Below, one piece after another: positions 1-7,800 of a DNA stretch of 64,000 nt. The position numbers and the translations under genes were made by a program. The notes under the pieces were generated by a model. That model was not told where the DNA came from, did not search any database, and saw only the letters and a program-made list of their open reading frames with translations. Origin of the DNA: Streptomyces sp. L-9-10. Its GTDB lineage: Bacteria; Actinomycetota; Actinomycetes; Streptomycetales; Streptomycetaceae. The stretch is taken from contig NZ_PHRF01000162.1 in assembly GCF_004151105.1 (NCBI RefSeq), positions 27,387-91,386 on the forward strand. The letters are read 5' to 3'. Numbering within the stretch: position 1 is the first letter of the stretch; every line of letters starts with the position of its first letter.

Positions 1-8
1 GTGCTCAT
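1..8 (-). CDS. Start of an ABC-2 type permease (partial)
   Basis: On the minus strand an ATG occupies 8..6 and overlaps the TGA of the upstream ATPase gene by four bases (ATGA). This arrangement is typical of drrA-drrB pairs, so the next gene is probably the membrane subunit of the same exporter. Only the first codons are inside the window, so the product cannot be verified from sequence. Confidence 0.4.
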
Positions 9-1045
9 GCGGCGTGCTCCTTGTCGTGTCGCCCGCCGTCCCGCCGGGCGGATGGCTCGTCGTGCCGGTGGGGCGCTCGGGGGTCCGTACGGTCGGTCAG
101 CCGCAGGAAGACCTCGTCGAGCGTCGGCGGACGCAGACTGGCGTCGGCCACCGGCACCCCCGCCGCGTCCAGCTCCCGGACGAGCCGGGGCAGGGTCAGC
201 GCCGGGTCCTTCGCCACGGCCCCCGCGGTGCGGCGCTCCCGGTCGAGCGCGGGCTCGGCACCGGTCAGCCGGTCGAGTACGGCCGCCGCCGCGAGGATCG
301 CCGTCTCCGCCGCCGTCTCCGTGGCCTCCTCGGCGAGGACGACCTCCGCGTACGAGCCGATGAGCGCCTTGAGTGCGGCCGGGGTGCCGCGGTGTGCGGC
401 CCGGCCCCGGTCGATCAGCACGATGTCGTCGGCCAGCCGGTCGGCCTCCTCCAGGTACTGCGTGGTCAGCAGGATCGTGGTGCCCAGGCCGGCGAGTTCG
501 CGAACGGCCCGCCAGATCTGGTTGCGGCTGTGCGGGTCGAGCCCGGTGGTCGGCTCGTCGAGGAAGAGCACCCGGGGGCGGGTCAGCAGACTGGCGGCCA
601 GATCGAGCCGCCGCCGCATCCCGCCGGAATAGGTCCGGGCCGGCCGGTCCGCCGCGTCCGTCAGTTCGAACCGCTCCAGGAGCTCATCGGCGCGGGCCCG
701 GCCCGCGGCGCCCCTGAGGCGGAGCAGCTTCGCGAAGAGCCGGAGGTTCTCCCGGCCCGTCAGCTCGCCATCCACGGAGGCGTACTGGCCGGCGACCCCG
801 ATCGACCGGCGTACCGCGCGCGGATCGGCGAGGACGTCGTGCCCGGCGACCAGCGCGGTGCCCGCGTCGGGGGCGGTGAGGGTGGTCAGGATTCGTACGG
901 CGGTGGTCTTGCCCGCGCCGTTCGGCCCGAGCACCCCGCAGACGGTGCCCTCCGCGACGGCCAGATCCAGGCCGCGAAGGGCGTACACATCGGCCCCGTA
1001 GCGCTTCTCCAGACCTTCACTAAGTACGGCGTACGTAGTTGTCAT
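5..1045 (-). CDS. DrrA-family ABC exporter ATP-binding protein
   Basis: 346 residues. It is the nucleotide-binding subunit of a drug or antibiotic exporter. Walker A (GPNGAGKTT) lies at about residues 40-48, the ABC signature YSGGM at 139-143, and Walker B ending in FLDEP at about 160-165. The C-terminal third resembles the DrrA accessory domain (THxLEV-like end PPTLDEVFLRLT). I chose the ATG at 1045 over the in-frame GTG at 1054 because a -10 hexamer TACGGT ends seven bases before the ATG, which points to a leaderless transcript. The divergent TetR gene and the palindrome between them suggest local repression. Its stop overlaps the start of the probable permease. The substrate cannot be told from sequence. 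Confidence 0.88.
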   Translation of the reverse strand: MTTTYAVLSEGLEKRYGADVYALRGLDLAVAEGTVCGVLGPNGAGKTTAVRILTTLTAPDAGTALVAGHDVLADPRAVRRSIGVAGQYASVDGELTGRENLRLFAKLLRLRGAAGRARADELLERFELTDAADRPARTYSGGMRRRLDLAASLLTRPRVLFLDEPTTGLDPHSRNQIWRAVRELAGLGTTILLTTQYLEEADRLADDIVLIDRGRAAHRGTPAALKALIGSYAEVVLAEEATETAAETAILAAAAVLDRLTGAEPALDRERRTAGAVAKDPALTLPRLVRELDAAGVPVADASLRPPTLDEVFLRLTDRTDPRAPHRHDEPSARRDGGRHDKEHAA

Positions 1046-1052
1046 GCGGTCC

Positions 1053-1082
1053 ACCGTAGCGCACTACGTACGTTGTACGTAA
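1053..1082. promoter_or_regulatory. TetR operator and leaderless promoter of the exporter
   Basis: A perfect inverted repeat TACGTAC-GTT-GTACGTA occupies 1065..1081. On the minus strand it lies between a TTACGT -35-like element (1082..1077) and TACGGT (1058..1053). On the plus strand it lies just upstream of TAAGAT (1084..1089), a plausible -10 for the regulator. A dimer bound here would block both promoters. Confidence 0.65.
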
Positions 1083-1109
1083 CTAAGATGGTGGACGAGG
1101 TGATGATCG

Positions 1110-1856
1110 ATGGCGGGGCGACCTGCTGAACCCGAAGTGATCTGGGCACGTCCCGAGCGGTCAGGACGCGGTCCCAAGCCGGCCTTCAGCCGCGCCGATA
1201 TCGCGGCGGCGGCCTGCCGTGTCGCCGACACGGGCGGCCTCGACGCCGTCACCATGCGCCATGTCGCCGCCGAACTGGGCTGCGGCACGATGTCGCTCTA
1301 CAACTACGTGCCGCGCAAGGAGGATCTGTACGAGCTGATGGTCGACCGGGTCGCCGGCGAGTACGACCTGCCCGAGAAGCCGTCCGGTGACTGGCGGGCC
1401 GATCTGACCGACCTTGCGCACCGCGCCCGAACGATCATGCACACGCATCCCTGGATGGCGCGGCTGATGTCGGCGGTCTACGGATTCAGCCCGAACACGA
1501 TGCGGTACCTCGAATACAGCCTGACCTGCCTGGACGCCATCGACGCGCCCTACGGCGAGAAGATGGAGCTGGTGGCGATGGTCAACGGTGTCGTGACCAC
1601 GTATGTCGCCAACGAGCTCCAGACGGCCGAGCGCACCAAGTCCCTGCCGTGGTCCGCCGAGCGGGAGCACGCCATACGCATGGCCTACCTGGGCCGGGAG
1701 ATCGCGTCGGGCCGCTATCCGCGCATGGCGGCGGCGTTCGCGGAGGACTCGGGGCCGATCGACATGGAGGCCGTCTTCGACCGGGCGCTCGCACGGGTCC
1801 TGGACGCGTTCGACACCCGGCGGCCGGAGACCTCCCCCCGGCCGGAGACCCCCTGA
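1110..1856 (+). CDS. TetR/AcrR family repressor of the divergent exporter
   Basis: 248 residues. After a basic N-terminal tail, an HTH of the TetR type runs at about residues 28-75 (pattern IAAAACRVADTGG ... MRHVAAELGCGTMSLYNYV). It is followed by a helical TetR_C_1-type ligand domain. The ATG at 1110 has a GAGG-type ribosome site ten bases upstream. It is divergent from the DrrA-like ATPase and shares its promoter palindrome, so it most likely represses the exporter and itself and responds to an exported compound. The ligand is unknown. Confidence 0.85.
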   Translation: MAGRPAEPEVIWARPERSGRGPKPAFSRADIAAAACRVADTGGLDAVTMRHVAAELGCGTMSLYNYVPRKEDLYELMVDRVAGEYDLPEKPSGDWRADLTDLAHRARTIMHTHPWMARLMSAVYGFSPNTMRYLEYSLTCLDAIDAPYGEKMELVAMVNGVVTTYVANELQTAERTKSLPWSAEREHAIRMAYLGREIASGRYPRMAAAFAEDSGPIDMEAVFDRALARVLDAFDTRRPETSPRPETP

Positions 1857-1871
1857 AGCGGGCCGCCGAGG

Positions 1872-3083
1872 TCAGATCAGCGCGAACTGGCCTTCCGGCC
1901 CCTCCTCGTGGTGGTCCAGTACGGAGGCCGGCCGCCGCGCCGCCGCCGGGACCGGCAGGACGCCCGCTGCGCGCAGCTCCGCCGTACCGATCGCCGGACC
2001 GGACCCGGGCAACTCCGCCTGGAGCGGCCGGAGTTCCGCCAGGAGCGCCAGGACCGTGATCAGTTCGAGCAGCTCGGAGGTCCACTCCCGCGGCCACTCC
2101 GACGGGCCGACCGCCGCCAGCGTGCCCGGCTCCGGACGCGCGGTACGGCGCTCGAACCACAGCTCCAGCGTCCGTACGCCGCTCACCGTGAAGTCCCATG
2201 CCCCGGCCGGTACGGGCGAGATACGGCCCGAGCCGAGCCGGAGCACCTCGTCCGCCGGGTCGTACTCGATGTCCTCCGGCCGGGCCGGAACGGCGGCCCG
2301 CACATAGGGGCGGCGGCCACCGGGCAGCCGGGGCCGCTCACCGCCGTGTGCCCCGCGCAGCTGGATCCGGACCATCCGCCGCCCCAGCTCGACCCCGGAG
2401 GCCCAGACGGCGGGGTCGGCGGTCAGCGGGACCGCGCAGCCGGCCGGGGTCCCGACGGCGACCGCCACGGCCCAGGCGAGCAGCTCCTCGGCGGTGACCC
2501 GCTGGCCGTACCGCGCGGCCAGCAGGGCGGTCAGCCCCGGGGCCAGATTGGGTTCCACGCCGCCGGGCCTGCGGTAGAGCGGCCGGATCCTGCCCGGCCG
2601 CCCGGCCGGCGAACGGCCGTCCGGGAGCACCGCGCCGACCAGCAGCGCGGGCCCCGCGGCCCCCGGTACGTAACCCTGCTCCACGGCGAAGACCTGGTGG
2701 TCGTCGGCGACCCGCCACAGCTCGGGGCGGGCCGCGTCGATCAGCCGGTGGTCCGGGATCAGCCACTGCTCGTCGAACGGTCCGTGGAGCACCCGCACCG
2801 GCTCGGGGCAGCGCCCCGACTCCCGCGCGAACCGCCCGGTGCCGGTGGCCCGGCCGGGCAGCGCGGCGACCGCGCTGTTCGGCGTACGCGCCCGGGTCGG
2901 CCCGAACAGCGCCTCGCGCTCGGCGCCCTCGGCCCGTACGAGCCGGTCCCAGCGGGCGGTGAGGGAGGGCCGGTCGGGGGCGAGGACCCACTCCCTGCCG
3001 AACCGCAGCGGGGGCGTCGACCACGGCATGAGATCGCTCAGCAGGGGGCTCCCGTCCGTCGCCCCGGACCGCGTCGCCGTCAT
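1872..3083 (-). CDS. Type ISP restriction/modification-like protein (C-terminal specificity-type domain only)
   Basis: 403 residues. The sequence around HGPFDEQWLIPDHRLIDAA and the following RPELWRVAD matches my memory of actinobacterial proteins annotated as type ISP restriction/modification enzyme, related to the specificity end of LlaBIII-like enzymes. I see no helicase, nuclease or NPPY/DPPY methylase motif, and the protein is about a quarter of the length of a full type ISP enzyme. It stands alone, convergent with the TetR gene (15-base gap). It is common in streptomycetes as a stand-alone gene, so a complete restriction system should not be inferred. Identity rests on recall of the family, not on catalytic motifs. 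Confidence 0.6.
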   Translation of the reverse strand: MTATRSGATDGSPLLSDLMPWSTPPLRFGREWVLAPDRPSLTARWDRLVRAEGAEREALFGPTRARTPNSAVAALPGRATGTGRFARESGRCPEPVRVLHGPFDEQWLIPDHRLIDAARPELWRVADDHQVFAVEQGYVPGAAGPALLVGAVLPDGRSPAGRPGRIRPLYRRPGGVEPNLAPGLTALLAARYGQRVTAEELLAWAVAVAVGTPAGCAVPLTADPAVWASGVELGRRMVRIQLRGAHGGERPRLPGGRRPYVRAAVPARPEDIEYDPADEVLRLGSGRISPVPAGAWDFTVSGVRTLELWFERRTARPEPGTLAAVGPSEWPREWTSELLELITVLALLAELRPLQAELPGSGPAIGTAELRAAGVLPVPAAARRPASVLDHHEEGPEGQFALI

Positions 3084-3268
3084 GCGGACCGCCCCTCCCG
3101 TCGGTCTGTGCGCCCTGGACCCTGTCGGCCAGGGCCCGGACGAGTAAGTCCGAGCCGCATGCTATCGGCCACCGCGAAGGGTCCGCCGAGGGAGGCTTCG
3201 GGGCACTTCGGACGTACCTGTCTCCCGGCCAGGTGCTGTCCAGGCGGGACTTCCGCAACACGCGCTGA

Positions 3269-3680
3269 GCTTGTCGGCAGCATCGGGAGTCCGCCCAGTT
3301 CTGGTGGCAGTTCGCGGCGGGGGCCGGCAGCAGGACAGCCGCCTACTGCCTGCACCTGCACCACCGCCACCTCCAGGAATTCCGGGAGGCCCGGCACTGG
3401 TACCAGCAGGTGACCGCCCCGGCGACACACTCGACGCACTCGGAACCACTGGACGAGGCGTTCATCGAGGGCCTGGGCCGTCGCCCGCTACGTCCGCCAT
3501 CACGGCTCCGCCGCCACTGACCTGGACCCGCATACAGCAAAGGAGCCCCGCTCCGGCCACGGCTACCAGGCCACAGACCGGAAGGGCTCCCTGCGCGAGG
3601 CCCCTGCCGCAAAGAGGAGCATCTCCATGCACCATATTTGCCGTCGTCCCGTACCGCGCAAGATCCCCACCTCTTTGTAA
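3269..3680 (+). pseudogene. Frameshifted remnant of a hypothetical gene
   Basis: Two open stretches in different plus-strand frames join into one protein-like sequence. The first (from about 3269, no start codon) reads AQFWWQFAAGAGSRTAAYCL and continues through LDEAFIEGL to about 3475. The second reads AVARYVRHHGSAATDLDPHT and ends at TAA 3678..3680. The WWQFAAGAG segment resembles a helical repeat found in uncharacterised actinobacterial proteins. No intact start or ribosome site is visible. The rest of 3084..3931 holds no gene I can support. A GGAGCCC/GGGCTCC inverted pair at about 3541..3590 falls inside the remnant. Confidence 0.5.
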
Positions 3681-3838
3681 TGGCGGGTCGGGGTACGGGT
3701 GACGGTGCGCATCGATCGAGCCGCGCTGATCGGCGGCACGGTACGAAGCGGGCCGCGCGCCGTGGAGTGCCTTGGCCGACATAGCATCTAATTGGCCAAA
3801 TTCCAGCATGGTTGACCAGTTTCCGACAGGTGTGTCCG

Positions 3839-3868
3839 TTGACTCGTGATCACGACCATGAACATGAT
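3839..3868 (+). promoter_or_regulatory. Possible promoter of the I36/ABC unit
   Basis: TTGACT (3839..3844) is followed after 18 bases by CATGAT (3863..3868), about 65 bases before the I36 start codon. The -35 fits the vegetative consensus well and the -10 poorly. A short palindrome TTGGCCAA lies upstream at 3792..3799. Confidence 0.3.
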
Positions 3869-3931
3869 GTCCACCGCCGAGCGCTACCCTTCGAACACGC
3901 TCGGATCCAGCGAGTCATTACGGGAGAGACT

Positions 3932-4300
3932 GTGAGAGCCAAGACGGTCATAGCATCGTTGACGATTACGTTCGCGGCCCTGTCGATGTCGCCCTCCGTG
4001 GCGAACGCCGCCCTGAGCGAGTGCTCCGGAAGCAACATGTGCATGTGGGGCAACAATGACTTCATGTGGCTGATCGGCGAGCGTGCCCACGGAAGCACTT
4101 CCTTCGTGAACCTGACCGGGGACAAGAACGACCAGATGGACTCGTGGGCCAACCTCTCCTCGCGGTACGACGGGTGTATGACCGGAGCCGCCAACGGCGC
4201 TGGTGACAAGCAGGGCATGGCCAGGGCCAGCAACGACAACAACGTGTCCCCCCTGAACAGCGACGAAGTGACGTCCTGGCGTACCAACGGCGGTTGTTGA
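3932..4300 (+). CDS. Secreted peptidase inhibitor family I36-like protein
   Basis: 122 residues from GTG 3932, which has GGGAGAG about eight bases upstream. An upstream in-frame start at 3812 has no ribosome site and would put polar sequence in front of the signal peptide. The N-terminus VRAKTVIASLTITFAALSMS ending in ANA is a Sec signal peptide. The mature part begins ALSECSGSNMCMWGNNDF, the Cys-rich start of I36 (Streptomyces metalloproteinase inhibitor-like, beta/gamma-crystallin fold) domains. Four cysteines are visible in the mature chain, the last as the C-terminal residue. It lies one base ahead of an ATPase gene, so it is cotranscribed with an ABC system. Inhibitor activity is a family inference; such domains also occur as structural secreted proteins. 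Confidence 0.75.
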   Translation: MRAKTVIASLTITFAALSMSPSVANAALSECSGSNMCMWGNNDFMWLIGERAHGSTSFVNLTGDKNDQMDSWANLSSRYDGCMTGAANGAGDKQGMARASNDNNVSPLNSDEVTSWRTNGGC

Positions 4301-4301
4301 G

Positions 4302-4994
4302 TTGACCGAGGCCGTGGATGCCGCGCTGATCCGGACCAATGCGGTCTGCAAGACCTACCGCTCCGAGGTGGAGACGGTGTGGGCGGCGCGCGATGTGGAC
4401 TTCGTTGCCCGGTCCGGTGAGTTTGTGTGCATCTACGGCGCCAGCGGGTCGGGGAAGTCGACTCTGCTCAACCTGCTGGCCGGCCTGGACCTCGCCGACT
4501 CGGGCGAGATCCGGGTCGGCGGCGTCGAGGTGGGTACCGCCGACGAGGAACGCCGGGCGGAACTGCGGCTGCGTACGGTGGGTGTCGTCTTCCAGGATCA
4601 CAACCTGATCCAGGAGTTCACCGCCGTCGAGAATGTGGCGCTGCCCCTGGAGGCACTCGGTCTGCCTGCCGAGCGGGCCCGCTCCGAAGCCCTGGAGCAA
4701 CTGTCGCGGGTCGGCCTGGCCGGCCTGGAGGACCGGATGCCCTGGCAGATGTCCGGCGGCCAGCGGCAGCGTGTGGGAGTGGCTCGGGCGCTCACGGGAC
4801 AGCGCAAGGTACTTCTGGCGGACGAGCCGACCGGGGCGCTGGATTCGGCGGCGACCAGGGAACTGTTCTCCCTGATCCGTGAGTTGTGCGACGAGGGGGT
4901 CCTGGCCGTGGTCTGCTCGCACGACCCCCGATGCAGGGACTACGCCGACACCGTCTATGAGGTCATCGACGGCCGGCTGGAGGCCCGCTCGTGA
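4302..4994 (+). CDS. LolD/MacB-type ABC transporter ATP-binding protein
   Basis: 230 residues, start TTG 4302 (GTG at 4314 is the alternative). Walker A GASGSGKST is at residues 46-54, the Q-loop VFQDHN at about 97, the signature MSGGQRQR at 150-157, and Walker B LLADEPTGALD at 171-181. The ADEPTGALD form is typical of the LolD/MacB/FtsE branch, whose ATPases drive FtsX-like permeases rather than classical import or export. The start nearly touches the I36 stop and the end overlaps the permease start (GTGA), so the three genes look translationally coupled. Confidence 0.9.
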   Translation: MTEAVDAALIRTNAVCKTYRSEVETVWAARDVDFVARSGEFVCIYGASGSGKSTLLNLLAGLDLADSGEIRVGGVEVGTADEERRAELRLRTVGVVFQDHNLIQEFTAVENVALPLEALGLPAERARSEALEQLSRVGLAGLEDRMPWQMSGGQRQRVGVARALTGQRKVLLADEPTGALDSAATRELFSLIRELCDEGVLAVVCSHDPRCRDYADTVYEVIDGRLEARS

Positions 4995-7552
4995 GCTCCG
5001 GAACCGAGCCGATCCTGGGAGAACCGCGTCTCGCGTTCCGTCTCGCCCGGCGGCTGGCGCGCTCGCGGGCGCTGATCCGGTCCACCTCGATGGTGTTCGT
5101 CGCCGCGTTCTTCGTCATGACGATGTTCATCGTCCTCAAGACGCTGTCGTTGTCGGGGACACAGGTGGCCGATCGGGACATGGGCCGCTTCGACGCCTCC
5201 GTGGGGTATGGAAGTATCCGGATCCCTCCCGGGGACGACGCTTTCACCTCTGCGCTGCGGGAGCGGATGCAGGGTGCCGGGGTCACGGACGCGCAGGTCA
5301 TGCTCAGTGTCTTCGACCTGCAACTGAACACCACGCCCGCGCGCAAAGTGACGATGCTGGAAGGCGACTGGACCTCCAGCCCCTATCCGAAACGCTACGA
5401 ACTCCAGTCCGGGCGGTGGCCGAGCCGTCCGGGTGAAGTGGTCGTCACCGAGGCCGACGACGTGAGGACCGCGCCGGGCGAGGCACTGACCGTCCTGGGG
5501 GACGTACGTCTCACGGTGGTCGGCACGGCCGACGATCGCTACGCCGACACATCGAACCTGTTGGTCGCATCCCGCACGTGGGCGACACTGGCAGGGGACC
5601 TGAACGAGCGTCATCCCCTGCTGGGGGCCCAGCCCTTCCTCCTGTGGTCCGGGGCCGAACCGAAGGCCGCCGTCGACGCCTTCACCACCGCCATCCGCGA
5701 CTGGGAGAAGGAGAAAGGCAACACCGTCGAGGCAGGTTCCGCAGCTGCCGCCGACACGCTGTCCTTGCGGACAGAACTCGGCGCGGAAGGGATGTGGATC
5801 GACAAGACCCCGGCCGGATACACGGTCCCGGCGCTGCTGGTGCCAATTGGCGCGGTAATGCTGATGTTCGGGCTCAACGACCGGCGCTTCAGGCGCACGG
5901 TGGGCACCCTGACCGCCCTCGGCGTCCCGCGCCGGACGGCCGCGGCCGGGATCACCCTGGCCGCCCTGTTGTGGTCGTTGATCGCGGCGGCGGCAGGCGC
6001 TCTGGCGGGCTGGGGAGGGGGAGCGGCTGCCCGTCTCCTCATCGCCCACCTGCGCGAGCGTCCGGCCGGCCCTGTCGAAGGACTCACCGATCCCGTCCTG
6101 CGCCTGCTCGTCCTGATCGTGCTCGCCTCCGTCGGCGCGGGGCTGACCCTGACCCGCACCCGCCGCCACCCCGTCACCCGACGCCACGAGAGGGCGGAAC
6201 GCGACAGCGCCACGGCCCCGGCCACAAAGACCGCCCGTCGCCTGCGAGACGGCCGGCAACTGCTTGCCCTGGCTGCCTGGTGCGCCATCGGTGTCTACGC
6301 CGCACGCGTCGAATCCCCCGCCATGGCCATGATGCTGGTCGGTGTCGTGACCGTTGCCGTACTGCTGGTCATCCCCGAAGCATTCGCCCTGCTGCTCCGG
6401 CTCCTCCCGGAGCGGGGTCCCCGCCTCCGCCTCGCCCGACGACAACTGGCCGCCGACTCACGCCGGGCCTGCGCCGCCCTGGCCGTACTCACCGTGCTCT
6501 TTGGCACGTCCCTGGGCTTCCTGGCCCTGCTGGATACACTGCTGCGCACCGCGGACGCCCAGAACCACCCCGACGTCCAGCCAGGTCAGGTCCTGCTGGC
6601 CGGTAGCTCCAGTGACCGCGACGCGCCGTCCGAGGACGTTGTGCGGGCCGCCGAGAGCTCCGGCGTCCTCGAGGGCCTCCCCCGCTTCGAGGTCGCTCCC
6701 GTCGACACCATCGACGAAGACAAGACGACCACACGCTCGGCCACCCGGCCGGGGAAGCACACTATTTTCCTCGCCGTGGATTCCCCGGCGAACGCCGAAC
6801 TGCTGCTCGGACGCCCCCTCGACCGTGCCCAGGCATCCACACTGACCGGCGGAGGGCTACTCATCTGGGCGGACGCACCCGACGCACCGACCGGCACCGC
6901 GGCACGCACCGAACTTCTCATACAGGAGAACGGCGAGATCCTCGGCCGCACCTCTGCACTGCCCGCCACCACAGTGGAAGCCGCACCCTCGGGCTGGCGA
7001 GCCGGCACGGACGGCATCATGCTCCGCTCCACCGCTCTCACCCAGCGTCTCCCGCTTCAGGAGCCGGGCCCGGTGATGGTCACCGGCATCTCGGACAAGG
7101 AGGCCGAGACAGTCCAGCAGGCGGTCATCGACGCCGGGCTCGACGCACGCGCAGTCCGGATCCACGTACCACCCCAGCCCGCTGTTCCCCCAGCCGCGCT
7201 CCTTGCCACCGCCGCCGCGCTGGTTCTCCTCGTCCTGGTCACGGTGCTGACCGCCGTCCGCGGACAGACCCACGCCCTCCGCGGATACCTGGCCAGCCTC
7301 TCCGCGCTCGGCCTCCCCCACGCCTGGGCCCGGCACATCCTGCTCTGTCAGCACGGCGCTCTCATCGCCGCCAGCACCTTCCTCGGCCTGGTCATCGCCC
7401 TGATACCGACCGTGGTCATCGCCAACCGGATCTCCGGCTTCGTCCTGAGCGTCCCCTGGGGACAACTCGCCATCCTGCTCGCGGCGATCTACCTCGCCGC
7501 CGCCCTCGCCGCCACCCGCTCCGTCCTCCGCCTTCGCGTCGTGGGGAAATGA
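4991..7552 (+). CDS. FtsX-like ABC permease (duplicated, 853 residues)
   Basis: The start GTG overlaps the ATPase stop by four bases. An N-terminal membrane segment (about residues 33-52) is followed by an extracytoplasmic domain to about 270 and then membrane segments near 277-297, 315-345 and 368-385. A central pair of segments near 420-470 follows, then another segment near 500 and a second extracytoplasmic domain. Three C-terminal segments lie between about 735 and 845. This is the doubled MacB/FtsX layout, two FtsX domains in one chain, found in Gram-positive LolD-type transporters. With the secreted I36 gene upstream, the likely job is envelope-related signalling or release of a peptide or lipoprotein. 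No substrate can be named. Confidence 0.85.
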   Translation: MSSGTEPILGEPRLAFRLARRLARSRALIRSTSMVFVAAFFVMTMFIVLKTLSLSGTQVADRDMGRFDASVGYGSIRIPPGDDAFTSALRERMQGAGVTDAQVMLSVFDLQLNTTPARKVTMLEGDWTSSPYPKRYELQSGRWPSRPGEVVVTEADDVRTAPGEALTVLGDVRLTVVGTADDRYADTSNLLVASRTWATLAGDLNERHPLLGAQPFLLWSGAEPKAAVDAFTTAIRDWEKEKGNTVEAGSAAAADTLSLRTELGAEGMWIDKTPAGYTVPALLVPIGAVMLMFGLNDRRFRRTVGTLTALGVPRRTAAAGITLAALLWSLIAAAAGALAGWGGGAAARLLIAHLRERPAGPVEGLTDPVLRLLVLIVLASVGAGLTLTRTRRHPVTRRHERAERDSATAPATKTARRLRDGRQLLALAAWCAIGVYAARVESPAMAMMLVGVVTVAVLLVIPEAFALLLRLLPERGPRLRLARRQLAADSRRACAALAVLTVLFGTSLGFLALLDTLLRTADAQNHPDVQPGQVLLAGSSSDRDAPSEDVVRAAESSGVLEGLPRFEVAPVDTIDEDKTTTRSATRPGKHTIFLAVDSPANAELLLGRPLDRAQASTLTGGGLLIWADAPDAPTGTAARTELLIQENGEILGRTSALPATTVEAAPSGWRAGTDGIMLRSTALTQRLPLQEPGPVMVTGISDKEAETVQQAVIDAGLDARAVRIHVPPQPAVPPAALLATAAALVLLVLVTVLTAVRGQTHALRGYLASLSALGLPHAWARHILLCQHGALIAASTFLGLVIALIPTVVIANRISGFVLSVPWGQLAILLAAIYLAAALAATRSVLRLRVVGK

Positions 7553-7569
7553 AGCCGGGCCCGGAGGAG

Positions 7570-7800
7570 GCCAATCGGCGTGAGGCCGCCGCGTCCGCGT
7601 AGGCGCCGGAACGGTCGCGGCAGATGACCTCGACCTGCGGATGTCGGGCCGGCCAGGGGGCGAGCGTGGCCGTGTCCCGTTCGGGCAGCAGGTCCAGGAC
7701 CCGGTGGGTCTCGGCGTCGATGATCACGTCCCGTGGACGTGCCCCCGGCGGAGCGCGAAGTCGTCCACACCGACGGCCCGCGGCGCGATGCCGGGTGGAC
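7570..7800 (-). mobile_element. ISL3-family transposase remnant
   Basis: On the minus strand the segment PRAVGVDDFALRRGHVHGT (about 7724..7790) continues, after a one-base frameshift at about 7725, as VIIDAETHRVLDLLPERDTA and VEVICRDRSGAYADAA, ending near 7575. This is the start of the DDE domain of ISL3 transposases, with the first catalytic Asp in GVDDFA. The rest of the transposase and any terminal repeats are missing. The lost base turns the expected GT-VII junction into a TGA, which now serves as stop codon of the neighbouring GNAT gene. Confidence 0.65.

Noticed and set aside
14..1129. Long plus-strand open frame antisense to the exporter ATPase
   Set aside because: Composition-driven shadow of a high-GC gene; the opposite strand has Walker and signature motifs and a proper start.
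1872..3083. A complete restriction-modification or phage-defence system
   Set aside because: No nuclease, helicase or methylase motifs and no partner genes; only a specificity-type domain is present.
1908..3413. 501-residue plus-strand frame opposite the type ISP-like gene
   Set aside because: Low-complexity Arg/Pro/Gly translation, no ribosome site, and the minus strand carries recognisable family sequence.
3525..3610. GGAGCCC/GGGCTCC pair as an insertion-sequence end
   Set aside because: Only seven to eight paired bases, no matching partner end, no target duplication; probably chance in a GC-rich remnant.
4955..6445. 496-residue minus-strand frame inside the FtsX permease
   Set aside because: Its translation is rich in Gly, Gln and Asp repeats and lies opposite a convincing membrane protein.
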